Source: Methylophaga marina (GTDB lineage: Bacteria; Pseudomonadota; Gammaproteobacteria; Nitrosococcales; Methylophagaceae). From it: DNA of 64,000 nucleotides. The position numbers and the translations under genes are program-made. The notes below the pieces were generated by a model. It saw only the letters and a program-made list of their open reading frames with translations, searched no databases and was not told where the DNA came from. Below, piece by piece: positions 44,036-53,110 of the stretch; within the stretch, counting starts at the first letter, position 1; each line of letters starts with the position of its first letter. The stretch spans positions 682,001 through 746,000 of the forward strand of contig NZ_AP027741.1 of the NCBI RefSeq assembly GCF_030296755.1, written 5' to 3'.

Positions 44036-45874
44036 ATGAGTTATCTGGTTTTAGCCCGTAAGTGGCGACCTAAAACATTTGAACAAGTCGTTGGGCAACA
44101 ACATGTCTTACGTGCTTTAATCAACGGTCTGGATCAAAATCGACTGCATCACGCCTTTCTGTTTTCTGGTACACGTGGTGTAGGTAAAACAACACTGGCG
44201 AGAATCTTCGCCAAATCCCTCAACTGTGAACAAGGCGTCAGCTCTACCCCATGTGGTGAATGCCAGAGCTGTGTCGAAGTAGATAGTGGTCGCTTTGTCG
44301 ATTTAATTGAGGTCGATGCCGCGTCCAGGACAAAAGTAGATGACACGCGTGAACTCCTCGACAACGTGCAATATGCGCCAAGTCGTGGTCGTTATAAAGT
44401 TTACTTAATTGACGAAGTGCACATGTTATCGACCAGTAGTTTTAATGCGCTATTAAAAACACTGGAAGAACCTCCTCCTCACGTTAAATTCTTGTTCGCC
44501 ACAACAGATCCTCAGAAATTACCTGTCACCATCTTGTCGCGTTGCCTACAATTTAACTTAAGACGTTTGGATATCACTCAGATTAGTGAACATCTGTCGT
44601 ACATTTTAGGCCAAGAAAATCTCTCATTTGAACATCCCGCTTTAATAGAACTCGCTCGTGCAGCTGATGGCAGCATGCGTGATGCGCTGAGTTTATTAGA
44701 TCAAGCGATTGCTTTTGGGAACGGAAATGTCACGACTGACGTGGTTTTCCAAATGCTTGGCAGCATCGACCAAGATCAGGTCTATCAATTACTGAGCGCA
44801 CTTCAACAAGGAGATGCAAAAGCATTACTGCAACTGTCTGGTGATTTAGCAGCACTTGGCCGTGACTTTGAAGTTATTCTTAATGCGATTTTGGATGGTT
44901 TACAAAAGATAGCAAGCTATCAACATATTCAAGATTTAGCGTCGGAAGAAAATGATAGCTCCAGTCTAAAAAACTTGGCGAACACTTTTGATGCTGAAAC
45001 CGTGCAATTACTCTATCAAATTGCTCTGCATGGTAAGCGAGATCTACCATGGGCCGCTGACCCGAAAAGCGGTTTTGATATGACGTTATTACGGATGCTA
45101 AGTTTTCAGCCTCGGACTGGCGAACCCAACAATGGGAATCCCCCAGCAAAAAAGTCTGACACACTTAGTAAACCGGCCGTCACTGAACCGCCGGTAACAG
45201 TCAGCAATGCCAACAGCTCAGACAGCAAAGAACTAAACGCATCTGCCCCGGTATTGAGTCGACATGAACATCATTCAGAGCCGAGTGACTCAACAACCCA
45301 TTCAGCCTTTTCTTCACAAAAGCCGAAAGCGCCACCAGAAAAGCCGCAGCACAAACCTGAGTTAAACCATGACCAGAATATTCAAAAGATCACTGATACC
45401 CAGGTAAACGAAAAACATACAAAAGAAGCTTTAGCTGACTCGCTTCCCAGCGTCGATGAAGAGACTTTAATCAGTGTTGATTTGTCCCCTGCAAACTGGA
45501 CGCAAATCATTTCAGAACTCAAACTGTCTGCATTAACGCGACAATTAGCCGAAAATAGCGCCTTTATTCGATGTGAAGAACGCACGCTTCAACTATCTTT
45601 ATCGCCTGAACTTGCTCATTTAGCGACCTCAAAATCAAAAGAACGCCTCGAACAAGCATTACAGCAGAAACTCGATCAGAATGTCAGTGTCATATTTAAT
45701 CATGATTCCGATAGTTTGCATTCAGGGCCGACAGTAGCGGTTGAAAGAGCTGAACAACTCGCACAAAAACAGCAACAGGCTATTGAATCTATCCAGACTG
45801 ACCCCACTATCGAAGTGATAAAGAACACATTTAATGCTCGTGTAATTGAAAGTACAATAAAACCCTTAGATTAA
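44036..45874 (+). CDS. dnaX: DNA polymerase III tau (and gamma) subunit
   Basis: Tau is the clamp-loader ATPase that also couples polymerases and helicase. The 612 residues start MSYLVLARKWRPKTFEQVVGQ. Walker A is FSGTRGVGKTTLARIF, the zinc module is CEQGVSSTPCGECQSC, Walker B region LIDEVHMLS and sensor 1 FLFATTDPQKLP follow. After about residue 365 comes a long Pro/Ser/Lys linker, then the polymerase-binding domain V (about 470-612). A slippery A6G site at codons 371-373 should yield a 374-residue gamma. It is followed by ybaB and recR as in E. coli. Confidence 0.97.
   Translation: MSYLVLARKWRPKTFEQVVGQQHVLRALINGLDQNRLHHAFLFSGTRGVGKTTLARIFAKSLNCEQGVSSTPCGECQSCVEVDSGRFVDLIEVDAASRTKVDDTRELLDNVQYAPSRGRYKVYLIDEVHMLSTSSFNALLKTLEEPPPHVKFLFATTDPQKLPVTILSRCLQFNLRRLDITQISEHLSYILGQENLSFEHPALIELARAADGSMRDALSLLDQAIAFGNGNVTTDVVFQMLGSIDQDQVYQLLSALQQGDAKALLQLSGDLAALGRDFEVILNAILDGLQKIASYQHIQDLASEENDSSSLKNLANTFDAETVQLLYQIALHGKRDLPWAADPKSGFDMTLLRMLSFQPRTGEPNNGNPPAKKSDTLSKPAVTEPPVTVSNANSSDSKELNASAPVLSRHEHHSEPSDSTTHSAFSSQKPKAPPEKPQHKPELNHDQNIQKITDTQVNEKHTKEALADSLPSVDEETLISVDLSPANWTQIISELKLSALTRQLAENSAFIRCEERTLQLSLSPELAHLATSKSKERLEQALQQKLDQNVSVIFNHDSDSLHSGPTVAVERAEQLAQKQQQAIESIQTDPTIEVIKNTFNARVIESTIKPLD
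45148..45185 (+). promoter_or_regulatory. Programmed -1 frameshift signal in dnaX
   Basis: The heptamer A-AAA-AAG (45148-45154) is in the correct phase within GCA-AAA-AAG. A slip by -1 reads one valine codon and then TGA (45157-45159), giving a 374-residue gamma protein. A purine-rich GGGA lies about 10 nt upstream, like the internal Shine-Dalgarno element in E. coli. A downstream stem ACCGGC/GCCGGT lies about 17 nt after the heptamer, further away than in E. coli. Confidence 0.75.
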
Positions 45875-45890
45875 GTAAAGAGGACATTCC

Positions 45891-46199
45891 ATGAAAGGTG
45901 GTTTAGGCAATCTGATGAAACAGGCCCAGCAAATGCAGGCCAATATGGAAAAAGCACAAAAAGAATTGGCTTCTGTCGAAGTCACCGGACAAGCTGGTGG
46001 TGGAATGGTCAAAATTACCATGACAGGTAAACATGACATTAAGCGCGTTCAAATTGAAGATGCATTATTTGAAGATGATAAAGAAATGTTGGAAGATTTA
46101 ATCGCTGCTGCTGTTAATGATGCAAACCGTCAAGTAGAACAAACCACTCAAGAACGTATGTCAGGCATGCTACCTCCTGGCATGAAAATGCCATTTTAG
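45891..46199 (+). CDS. ybaB: Nucleoid-associated protein YbaB/EbfC
   Basis: This is a small DNA-binding dimer of the YbaB family. The 102 residues show [26 protein letters not shown], then [27 protein letters not shown] and the C-terminal [10 protein letters not shown]. It lies in the usual dnaX-ybaB-recR order. Confidence 0.96.
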   Translation: MKGGLGNLMKQAQQMQANMEKAQKELASVEVTGQAGGGMVKITMTGKHDIKRVQIEDALFEDDKEMLEDLIAAAVNDANRQVEQTTQERMSGMLPPGMKMPF

Positions 46200-46208
46200 C
46201 CTTATAAC

Positions 46209-46808
46209 ATGGCAAAACTCGGTCCCAGTATTGATGAGTTGATAAGTGCGCTTCGCTGTTTACCAGGCGTAGGGCCAAAATCAGCACAACGTATGACATT
46301 CCATTTGCTTGAGCGTAATCGAGATGGTGGTCAACGCCTTGCTCAGGCGCTTACTCATGCATTAGAAAACGTAAAACATTGTAAACGTTGCAGAATTCTA
46401 TCTGAAACAGAACTCTGTTCACGTTGTGCTGATGAGCGTCGCCAACAAGACATTTTGTGTATTGTAGAAATGCCAAGCGACGTACTTGCTATTGAACAAG
46501 CAACCCAATACCAAGGACAATATTTTGTATTATCAGGCCATTTATCGCCGCTGGATGGTATCGGTCCTGACGCATTGGGCATTCCCAAATTGATTGAATG
46601 GTTAGATCAAAACACTATCGAAGAAGTTATTTTGGCTACCAACCCTACCGTGGAAGGTGAAGCAACGGCTCATTTTATCGGTGAACTGGCCAGAGCCCGC
46701 AATATCAAAGTCAGTCGACTTGCTCATGGTATTCCACTGGGAGGTGAGCTCGAATATGTTGACAGTGGCACCCTTTCTCACGCATTCTCAGGAAGAGAGT
46801 CGCTTTGA
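46209..46808 (+). CDS. recR: Recombination protein RecR
   Basis: RecR works with RecO/RecF to load RecA at gaps. The 199 residues show the helix-hairpin-helix [21 protein letters not shown], the zinc finger [16 protein letters not shown], and the Toprim domain with [16 protein letters not shown] and the end [26 protein letters not shown]. Confidence 0.97.
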   Translation: MAKLGPSIDELISALRCLPGVGPKSAQRMTFHLLERNRDGGQRLAQALTHALENVKHCKRCRILSETELCSRCADERRQQDILCIVEMPSDVLAIEQATQYQGQYFVLSGHLSPLDGIGPDALGIPKLIEWLDQNTIEEVILATNPTVEGEATAHFIGELARARNIKVSRLAHGIPLGGELEYVDSGTLSHAFSGRESL

Positions 46809-46840
46809 GGTGATGGCTAGCTTAAAGAGAGCATTTACTT

Positions 46841-48028
46841 ATGGCGCAGGACGAAGTCGCTTTAGAACAATTAAAAACTTTTTCGGGTTTAATTCACCGT
46901 CACCCCTTATTCATCAATGATGAATTGGATGTCGCCGGATATCATTTAAGCTTTTATGATCTTGAAGGACAAAAGTTAAAGGACGATAGTCCCGTTCCTG
47001 ACTTTGTCCAGTCACTGCCCAACATTGTATTAGATATTAATCATAGTTCTAGTGCGCTGTTATCTATTCCAGAGTCATGGCACCATGCTCTTCTGGATCT
47101 ACCTAAAATATATGCCTCTCTAACGCTAGACATGAATACCCAACAGCCACCACCGGCATATCATCGTGCCATAAATTATGCAAATCGATTGCATAACTCC
47201 ATGAATGGGCATCAGTACAAGACTTTATTGATTGACCTCGCACAAGAAAATTTACAACAACTGACTGATCAAGAAATTCAAGCATGGCGTGCTCACTATG
47301 ACGTTTTGTGTGCTATCAATGTTAACAACATCGAACAGTATCACTATTGCAAAGCGCATCACCTAGATTTGCTGGAAGGTGATTTTTATACCAAGCCTGA
47401 TCAAAGTACAGGTCACGAATTAACCCCATCAACGCAAACATTAATGTCATTATTGGTGCGTCTTCAAGACGCTGATGTAGAAGCCGAAGATTTAACTGAG
47501 ATTATTAACCAAGACATCACGCTCAGTTATAAACTTTTGCGTTTAATCAACTCCGCCTTTTTTGGTTTGCCTAAAAAAGTGGAAAGCACCAAACAAGCGA
47601 TAGTCATGCTTGGGCTCAATAAAATTAAAACATGGGCAAGTTTATTATGTTTATCAGGTATTGATGATAAACCGAATGAATTACGTCATGTCGCCATGTT
47701 TCGCGGCAGAATGTGTGAGCTACTAGCCAAATACTATAAAGGACATTCAGATATGTTTTTCACCGTCGGTCTTCTGTCGGTTCTGGATGCCATGTTGGAT
47801 AAACCACTTGTCGATATTGTTGACCCCTTACCATTGACCGCTGAACTTAAAACAGCCTTGATAGATAAACAAGGACCTGCAGGAAGAGCTTTAGCAGATA
47901 CATTAAGTTATGAACAAGCGGATTGGGAAACCATATCCACTTCACCTGTTCCAAGAGAAATATTAGTCAAAACTTATTTAGAGTCTATTCAGTGGGCAAA
48001 ACAACTCACTATTCAATTACAAGATTAA
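46841..48028 (+). CDS. HDOD-domain signalling protein with degenerate EAL-like N-terminus
   Basis: The 395-residue protein matches the YuxH-type layout: an N-terminal EAL-like fold (about 1-195) and a C-terminal HDOD domain (about 205-390: LVRLQDADVEAEDLTEIINQDITLSYKLLRLINSAFFGLP, VMLGLNKIKTWASLLCL). The catalytic EAL motif and acidic residues are absent, so it should bind a ligand or partner without c-di-GMP hydrolysis. It lies 32 bp after recR, but the functional link is unclear. Confidence 0.82.
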   Translation: MAQDEVALEQLKTFSGLIHRHPLFINDELDVAGYHLSFYDLEGQKLKDDSPVPDFVQSLPNIVLDINHSSSALLSIPESWHHALLDLPKIYASLTLDMNTQQPPPAYHRAINYANRLHNSMNGHQYKTLLIDLAQENLQQLTDQEIQAWRAHYDVLCAINVNNIEQYHYCKAHHLDLLEGDFYTKPDQSTGHELTPSTQTLMSLLVRLQDADVEAEDLTEIINQDITLSYKLLRLINSAFFGLPKKVESTKQAIVMLGLNKIKTWASLLCLSGIDDKPNELRHVAMFRGRMCELLAKYYKGHSDMFFTVGLLSVLDAMLDKPLVDIVDPLPLTAELKTALIDKQGPAGRALADTLSYEQADWETISTSPVPREILVKTYLESIQWAKQLTIQLQD

Positions 48029-48031
48029 GTT

Positions 48032-48753
48032 ATGTCTATCACTTGGTTGGCTGCCGACTCACAAAGTCATTTCCCTCCTGTGGAAAAAGCGACAGATCAT
48101 GGTTTATTAGCTGCGGGCGGTGATCTGTCTCCAGCAAGATTACTGGATGCCTATCAACGTGGCATTTTTCCCTGGTTTAATAAAAATGACCCGATTTTAT
48201 GGTGGTGTCCTGATCCACGTATGGTTCTTTTCACAGATGATGTACATATCAGTAAAAGTCTTAATAAGATATTACGGAAAGGACAGTTTACCGTCACAAT
48301 GGATCGCGCATTCGAACAGGTCATGAAAGCGTGTTCGGCACCGAGACAGAATCAACCTACAGATCCAGATAACCGGACGTGGATACACAATAATATGATC
48401 GAGGCTTATACTGATTTACACCATCAGGGATATGCACATAGTATTGAATGTTGGAAAGATAATGAACTGGTTGGTGGTCTTTATGGTGTTTCTGTAGGCA
48501 AAGCATTTTTTGGTGAATCCATGTTTAGTTTTGTACCAGACAGTTCTAAGGTAGCGCTGATCGCCTTATGCCAACAATTACAACGCTGGGACATGCCGAT
48601 GATAGATTGTCAGATATACTCCGATCACCTATCGCGTATGGGGGAGAAGAAATCCCCAGAGCAGAATTTATCAAAAGACTGGATAAGTTATGTTCTGTCA
48701 AAGTCTCGCCTAGTCAATGGCAGTTAGATGCTGATTTACCCTACGCACTATGA
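48032..48753 (+). CDS. aat: Leucyl/phenylalanyl-tRNA-protein transferase Aat (one frame break)
   Basis: Aat adds Leu or Phe to proteins with N-terminal Arg or Lys, marking them for ClpAP. The core LLAAGGDLSPARLLDAYQRGIFPWF...DPILWWCPDPRMVL, the block HSIECWKDNELVGGLYGV and FFGESMFS are typical. The frame breaks at the G5 run 48640-48644. One more base gives SRMGGEEIPRAEFIKRLDKL and a normal C-terminus at 48753 (240 residues). The repaired stop overlaps the next start by 4 bp. Confidence 0.94.
48640..48644 (+). other. Probable one-base sequencing deletion in aat
   Basis: This is a G5 run. A sixth G restores the conserved GxxEIPRxxF motif near the Aat C-terminus and the tight overlap with bpt. 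Confidence 0.82.
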
Positions 48754-49451
48754 GCCTGAATTTTTATCAAGACCAACCACATGCCTGTTCATACCTTAGT
48801 GGCAGGCAGGCCAGAAACCTTTATCCCGACCCAAATAAACCGGCGAGTAAACACCTGTACAGTCATCTGATTCAACATGGATTCAGGAGAAGCGGTGATC
48901 ACATATATCGGCCATTTTGCGCAGAGTGCTCATCCTGTGTGCCAGTGCGAATTGATACTGCCCAGTTTAAACCTAACAGAAGTCAGAAGCGCTGTTTAAA
49001 ACGTAATCAGGATGTACAAACTAAAATTCATCCAGCTGAATTTAATCCGGTACATTTTGAATTATATGAGCGTTATCTTGCTGGTCGACATTTGGGGGGA
49101 GGCATGGATAACCCCACCCCATCAAGCTATACCAACTTTCTGACTAGCAGTTGGTGCGATAGTGCATTTCTTGAATTCTGGCTGGAAAACAAGCTGATTG
49201 GGGTAGCTGTGACAGATTTTGTCATCAACGGGGCCTCAGCTTTTTATACTTTCTTTGATCCTGACCTTGCTAAACGTAGTTTAGGAACATTTGCCATTCT
49301 TAAACAAATTGAATTAGCCAAAAACTATGATCTTTCATGGCTTTATCTGGGGTATTGGATCGCCGAGAGCCCTAAAATGTCATATAAGACTAATTTTTCA
49401 GGATTAGAGGGTTATTACACCGATTGGCAGAAGTTAGATAAAAAACTTTGA
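48750..49451 (+). CDS. bpt: Aspartate/glutamate leucyltransferase Bpt
   Basis: This is an ATE1-like N-end rule enzyme that transfers leucine to N-terminal Asp/Glu. The 233 residues show the N-terminal zinc/cysteine block [16 protein letters not shown] and [31 protein letters not shown], and the C-terminal block [24 protein letters not shown]. With aat it forms a two-enzyme N-degron unit, with translation coupled by a 4-bp overlap. Confidence 0.93.
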   Translation: MSLNFYQDQPHACSYLSGRQARNLYPDPNKPASKHLYSHLIQHGFRRSGDHIYRPFCAECSSCVPVRIDTAQFKPNRSQKRCLKRNQDVQTKIHPAEFNPVHFELYERYLAGRHLGGGMDNPTPSSYTNFLTSSWCDSAFLEFWLENKLIGVAVTDFVINGASAFYTFFDPDLAKRSLGTFAILKQIELAKNYDLSWLYLGYWIAESPKMSYKTNFSGLEGYYTDWQKLDKKL

Positions 49452-49507
49452 ATAATCAGTCATTTTACGGCAAAATGGTTCTTTTTTATTCAAGAACATT
49501 AGAGTTT

Positions 49508-49726
49508 ATGGCAAAAGAAGAACATATTGAGTTTGAAGGCACAGTAATTGATACCATGCCTAACACTACATTCCGTGTTGAACTGGAAAACGGCCATGTG
49601 GTTACAGCGCATATTTCAGGCAAAATGCGTAAAAACTATATTCGTATTCTTACAGGTGACAAAGTCACTGTACAGCTGACACCATACGATTTAACTAAAG
49701 GTCGTATTGTCTACCGCGCACGCTAA
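49508..49726 (+). CDS. infA: Translation initiation factor IF-1
   Basis: IF-1 is a single OB-fold protein of 72 residues that binds the 30S A site. The sequence [53 protein letters not shown] is nearly identical to its homologues. A longer frame from 49448 adds residues with no homology. The ribosome-binding site is weak. It lies 56 bp after bpt, as commonly seen. Confidence 0.97.
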   Translation: MAKEEHIEFEGTVIDTMPNTTFRVELENGHVVTAHISGKMRKNYIRILTGDKVTVQLTPYDLTKGRIVYRAR

Positions 49727-49786
49727 CCCACCTACCCAGCCACGTCAGTGGCAAAGCGTCAAAAATAAACTCTTATAGCACCATAA

Positions 49787-49819
49787 ATTTCATCTGAATT
49801 AATCTAATTCAGATGAAAT
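49787..49819. terminator. Perfect 15-bp inverted repeat, bidirectional terminator
   Basis: The arms ATTTCATCTGAATTA (49787-49801) and its complement (49805-49819) flank a 3-nt loop. It lies between the convergent infA and dsbB genes and includes the dsbB stop codon. There is no long T tract, so it may act mainly by convergent-transcript pairing or RNA stability. Confidence 0.65.
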
Positions 49820-50312
49820 CTGGCTGTTTATGCCGACCAAATAACTGTTTCAACCCCACTAAGCACATCAGAATAAAGGCAACCAATGTCCAAGCAGGAA
49901 TGCTGAGATTGAGGAATGTCCAAAGCACGTCTGCGCATTCACCTGAGCCCTTCAATACCATATCTACGGCTTGACTCAATGGGAAATTTTCTAAAATAAA
50001 GTTCAAACCTGGACCACAACTAGGTATCTGATCTTCGGGCAGATTTTGAATCCATACATGTCGAGCGGATATAGCGGCACCCAGTCCCGCAGCCAAGAAA
50101 ACCAAGAACCCATAAATTCGTCGTCCTGTTGTCACGGGGTTATGAATAGCACCTATCAAAAAGAACACACCAGCAATAAGTACCATCACACGTTGCAGGA
50201 TACACAAAGGACAAGGTTCCAGATGTTCAATAAACTGAAAGTAACCAGCGATAAGCAACATACTCAAACAGGCAAGAAAGCCAAAGAGAAAGACGCCACG
50301 AAATGAGTTCAA
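49809..50312 (-). CDS. dsbB: Disulfide bond formation protein DsbB
   Basis: DsbB re-oxidises DsbA and passes electrons to quinone. The 167 residues show four membrane segments, the first periplasmic cysteine pair CPLC (C34, C37) and the second pair C99/C126. The conserved quinone-near arginine region follows CPLCILQR. No dsbA is present in the window. Confidence 0.95.
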   Translation of the reverse strand: MNSFRGVFLFGFLACLSMLLIAGYFQFIEHLEPCPLCILQRVMVLIAGVFFLIGAIHNPVTTGRRIYGFLVFLAAGLGAAISARHVWIQNLPEDQIPSCGPGLNFILENFPLSQAVDMVLKGSGECADVLWTFLNLSIPAWTLVAFILMCLVGLKQLFGRHKQPDFI

Positions 50313-50383
50313 AACAGACTCCTTAAGTCGATTAATCTGTGCTAAGTTAACCTAAAAGGCGCAAGGATAAAAGGAGTAAGGCA

Positions 50384-50897
50384 ATGAATGAAGATAATTT
50401 AGAAAAAAACTCACCGATGCCTACGATAAAATGATGGAACGTCTGAATAACTTCTTGGATGAAGCTGAGCAACAGGCTGTGCCAACCCTGCAGCGAAACC
50501 TTGATAAGGCCAAACAGCAAGCGATTGAATTACGTGAACTTACCCAAGAAGAAGCTGAAATAATCGCCACTTATATACGACGCGATTTACATGATGCAGC
50601 TGATTATCTTGAATCAACAGGAAAAACATTCTCAACATGGCTGACCTTTGATTTACAGCTTGTTGAAGCACGATTACTGGATTTATTTGCTACTGTGGCA
50701 GACAAGACGCGACTGGAATTAGACCAGTTAGCCCAGCAGGCCACTAAGCTTCAGCAGTACCACACAGGGGAAGTAACAGGGATTGGTGCCCTTTACTGTG
50801 AATCATGCGGTTGTGAATTACATTTCAAAAAAACAAGTCGCATCCCCCTTGCCCGAAATGTCATAAAACCACTTTTAACAGAAAAAAGCCGAGTTAA
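50384..50897 (+). CDS. YbeL/DUF1451-family zinc-ribbon protein (two frame breaks)
   Basis: The repaired protein has 171 residues: a helical N-terminal region (MMERLNNFLDEAEQQAVPTLQRNLDKAK, then EEAEIIATYIRRDLHDAADYL), the block YHTGEVTGIGALYCESCGCELHF and a final CPKCHKTTFNR, giving a four-cysteine zinc ribbon as in E. coli YbeL. Repairs of one base each at A7 50403-50409 and C5 50844-50848 are needed. An AGGAG ribosome-binding site precedes the ATG at 50384. Its function is unknown. Confidence 0.87.
50403..50409 (+). other. Probable one-base sequencing deletion in the ybeL-like gene (5' end)
   Basis: This is an A7 run. An eighth A joins MNEDNLEKK to LTDAYDKMMERL. Confidence 0.8.
50844..50848 (+). 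other. Probable one-base sequencing deletion in the ybeL-like gene (3' end)
   Basis: This is a C5 run. A sixth C gives IPPCPKCHKTTF, which supplies the second zinc CxxC pair and a stop at 50895-50897. Confidence 0.85.
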
Positions 50898-50902
50898 ACG
50901 CC

Positions 50903-52068
50903 TTATTCCCAGTACCAACCACCGTGTTGAATTAACGCATTCAACACCTGCTCGGCGCCCTCATATTGCTGGAGTGATTCCCATTGCTGATGGCTTATGG
51001 GTAACACTCCAGTCAGCATATTCATCATCGATTGATAGGATGCTGAAAGAGTCAATTTTTCCCCAGCAATAAACAGAAACAGATGGTTTTCGCCTTCTGT
51101 CCAAGCCATTCTAATGTAGCGATTGCGCTGTAATATGCCACCAGATTCAAACTGAGTGGATAAAGACATTGGGTCGTTATCTTGGATATATTCATCAGCT
51201 AACCACTCCAGTGATGGTTTAGTCTGAGTAACTAAACGACCAACTGCTGACTGTAGAAGTGTATCAGACTGGTTGATAGTATCGATCAAGCTTTGTTTGA
51301 AGCGTGCCATCGCTCTTTTATCAATCTTTGTTTCACTTGCATTCACATTCAAATCAGGATCACTGTAGTGCAAATCTCCCATCTCTGAATCAGCAAGCTC
51401 TTGCAGGTAAGCATCCAGCACCTCTGTTTGCGTCGGCGCTCTGAAGCCAATTGAAAACGTCATACAGTCATTCTGCGCCACACCATGATGAGCAAAGTGT
51501 GGCGGTAAATACAACATATCACCGGGCTCCAGATCCCAGCTTTCATCAGCTGTAAATTCTGACAGAATTTTCAGATCTAGCCCTTCAATTAAACGGGTTT
51601 CTAAAAGGGGTTCAGCCCCGACTTGCCAGCGTCGAGTCCCCTTTGCTTGCAGTAAAAACACATCGTAACCATCCGTATGGGGCCCGACACTCCCACCAAT
51701 GGGGGCATAACTAATCATCAGATCATCACGTCGCCAGTCAGGGATAAAATCAAAACAACGTGTAATGTCTGCTAATTCAGGTTCATGCTTATCCATATCC
51801 TGAACCAATAGCGTCCAATGTGATGCAGGTAATGCCGCAAAATCATCTTCTGTAAAAGGGCCATGACGACACAACCATGGACCAGTGCTGGCGTGTTCTT
51901 CAATAAGCCGTGACTCCACATCCTCCAGACAAGCAAAGCCTGCAAGTTCTTCAGGGGTAATGGGTGATTCAAAATCGGGAAAGGCTTGCCGAATCAGTAG
52001 TGGTTTTTTTGCCAGTACTCATCTAAAAACGTTTGTTGAGATAATCCGGTATTAAAAAACTCACTCAT
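50903..52068 (-). CDS. roxA: 50S ribosomal protein L16 arginine hydroxylase RoxA (one frame break)
   Basis: This is a JmjC/cupin 2-oxoglutarate dioxygenase of the YcfD family that hydroxylates Arg81 of L16. The iron-binding HxD is in GPHTDGYDVFLL, and the distal histidine follows in PPHFAHHGVAQND. The block PDWRRDDLMISYAP is typical. The N-terminal 50 residues (from ATG 52068: FLDEYWQKKPLLIRQAFPDF) are joined by one base at the T7 run 52004-52010, giving 388 residues (373 in E. coli). It overlaps the phosphatase gene by 4 bp. Confidence 0.93.
52004..52010 (-). other. Probable one-base sequencing deletion in roxA
   Basis: This is a T7 run. An eighth T joins DEYWQKK to PLLIRQAFPDFESP, the typical RoxA N-terminus. 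Confidence 0.83.
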
Positions 52069-52667
52069 AGTCGTCCTGCATGAAATAACACTCTGGCAAA
52101 GTCACCGTTGCCATCACTATACACTTCTACTCGACTCAGACAGGCAAAAGGCACATCAATATGGAAAAGGGCTTGTAACGGCATAGATAAAATATGCGCC
52201 AATAATAATCTGATGACACCCGCATGTGTGACTAGAAGAATATGTCGCTGCCCATATTGTTTCAACATAGCTTGCCAGGCTGAAATACAGCGTTGTTGGA
52301 AGGCAATTAACGTTTCAGCTTGAGGCGGTGTATTGAGGACAGGGTCATCATAAAAAGCAAAAAAATGATGAGGATCGTTTTTCTCTATGGTCTCTGCTGT
52401 TTTTCCTTCCCACTGACCAAATGACATTTCAATAAATCTTGGCTCATATGCCAGACTTAGACCAGTATCCCGACTTAAATCTGCCGCAAAACTGGCACAG
52501 CGAGACAGTGGTGAGGTAATGATCTGCTGCCAGGGCAACTCATCCGTCAGCACAGATTGCATTTGTTCACGTCCAATTTCAGTCAGCAAATAATCTTGCT
52601 GCCCTCGATAAACTCCCTCACCTTCCGTCTCACCATGCCGCAGTAAATCAATAGTCGTGACAGACAT
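52065..52667 (-). CDS. Histidine phosphatase family protein
   Basis: The 200-residue protein has the phosphoglycerate-mutase-like catalytic motif LLRHGETEGEGVYRGQQD and the distal histidine in LLVTHAGVIRLLLA. It resembles alpha-ribazole phosphatase (CobC), but no cobalamin synthesis gene is adjacent, so the substrate is uncertain. It lies between nfeD (1-bp gap) and roxA (4-bp overlap). Confidence 0.88.
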   Translation of the reverse strand: MSVTTIDLLRHGETEGEGVYRGQQDYLLTEIGREQMQSVLTDELPWQQIITSPLSRCASFAADLSRDTGLSLAYEPRFIEMSFGQWEGKTAETIEKNDPHHFFAFYDDPVLNTPPQAETLIAFQQRCISAWQAMLKQYGQRHILLVTHAGVIRLLLAHILSMPLQALFHIDVPFACLSRVEVYSDGNGDFARVLFHAGRL

Positions 52668-52668
52668 G

Positions 52669-53108
52669 TCAGTCGATAGGCTCCACAGTAAAGACGACGT
52701 TGTTTAAAGCAATAATCCTCACTTTTTTACCGGCTGGACTATCATTTCCCTGGATTTTCCATGTCGAATCATCCAGCTTGATTTTGCCAACACCATCAAC
52801 AATCGGTGTCTGTAAGGTGATGATTCGACCGATGTATTGCTCGCCTCTTTTATTCAAATTGGGTTGATCACTCAGCAAAGGGTGTTCACGATAATATTGT
52901 CGCCAGACCACAATACTGATGATAGATAACAAAGCAAAAATTAATAACTGATACTGCCAGGATAGCACCGGAAAAAAGAATAAAAACAGTCCTGTAACGA
53001 AGGCCGCTATCCCCATCCATAGAGCAAAAAAGTCGGCAACAGTATTTCAATGATAATCAGACCGACACCTAATACCCACCAATGCCAAAAATCAATGACA
53101 AAAGGCAT
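52669..53108 (-). CDS. NfeD-family membrane protein (one frame break)
   Basis: NfeD proteins pair with SPFH proteins such as QmcA. The repaired 146 residues show membrane segments (WVLGVGLIIIEILLPTFFALWMGIAAFVTGLLFFF) and a C-terminal OB-fold (GRIITLQTPIVDGVGKIKLDDSTW). One base is needed at the A6 run 53026-53031. The ATG at 53108 lies immediately after the SPFH stop, so the two genes are coupled. Confidence 0.9.
53026..53031 (-). other. Probable one-base sequencing deletion in nfeD
   Basis: This is an A6 run. One base joins EILLPTFF to ALWMGIAAF, a typical NfeD membrane region. Confidence 0.83.
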
Positions 53109-53110
53109 GA

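Noticed and set aside
49448-49507. N-terminally extended IF-1
   Set aside because: IF-1 is always about 72 residues and starts MAKE. The extension is the spacer after bpt read in frame.
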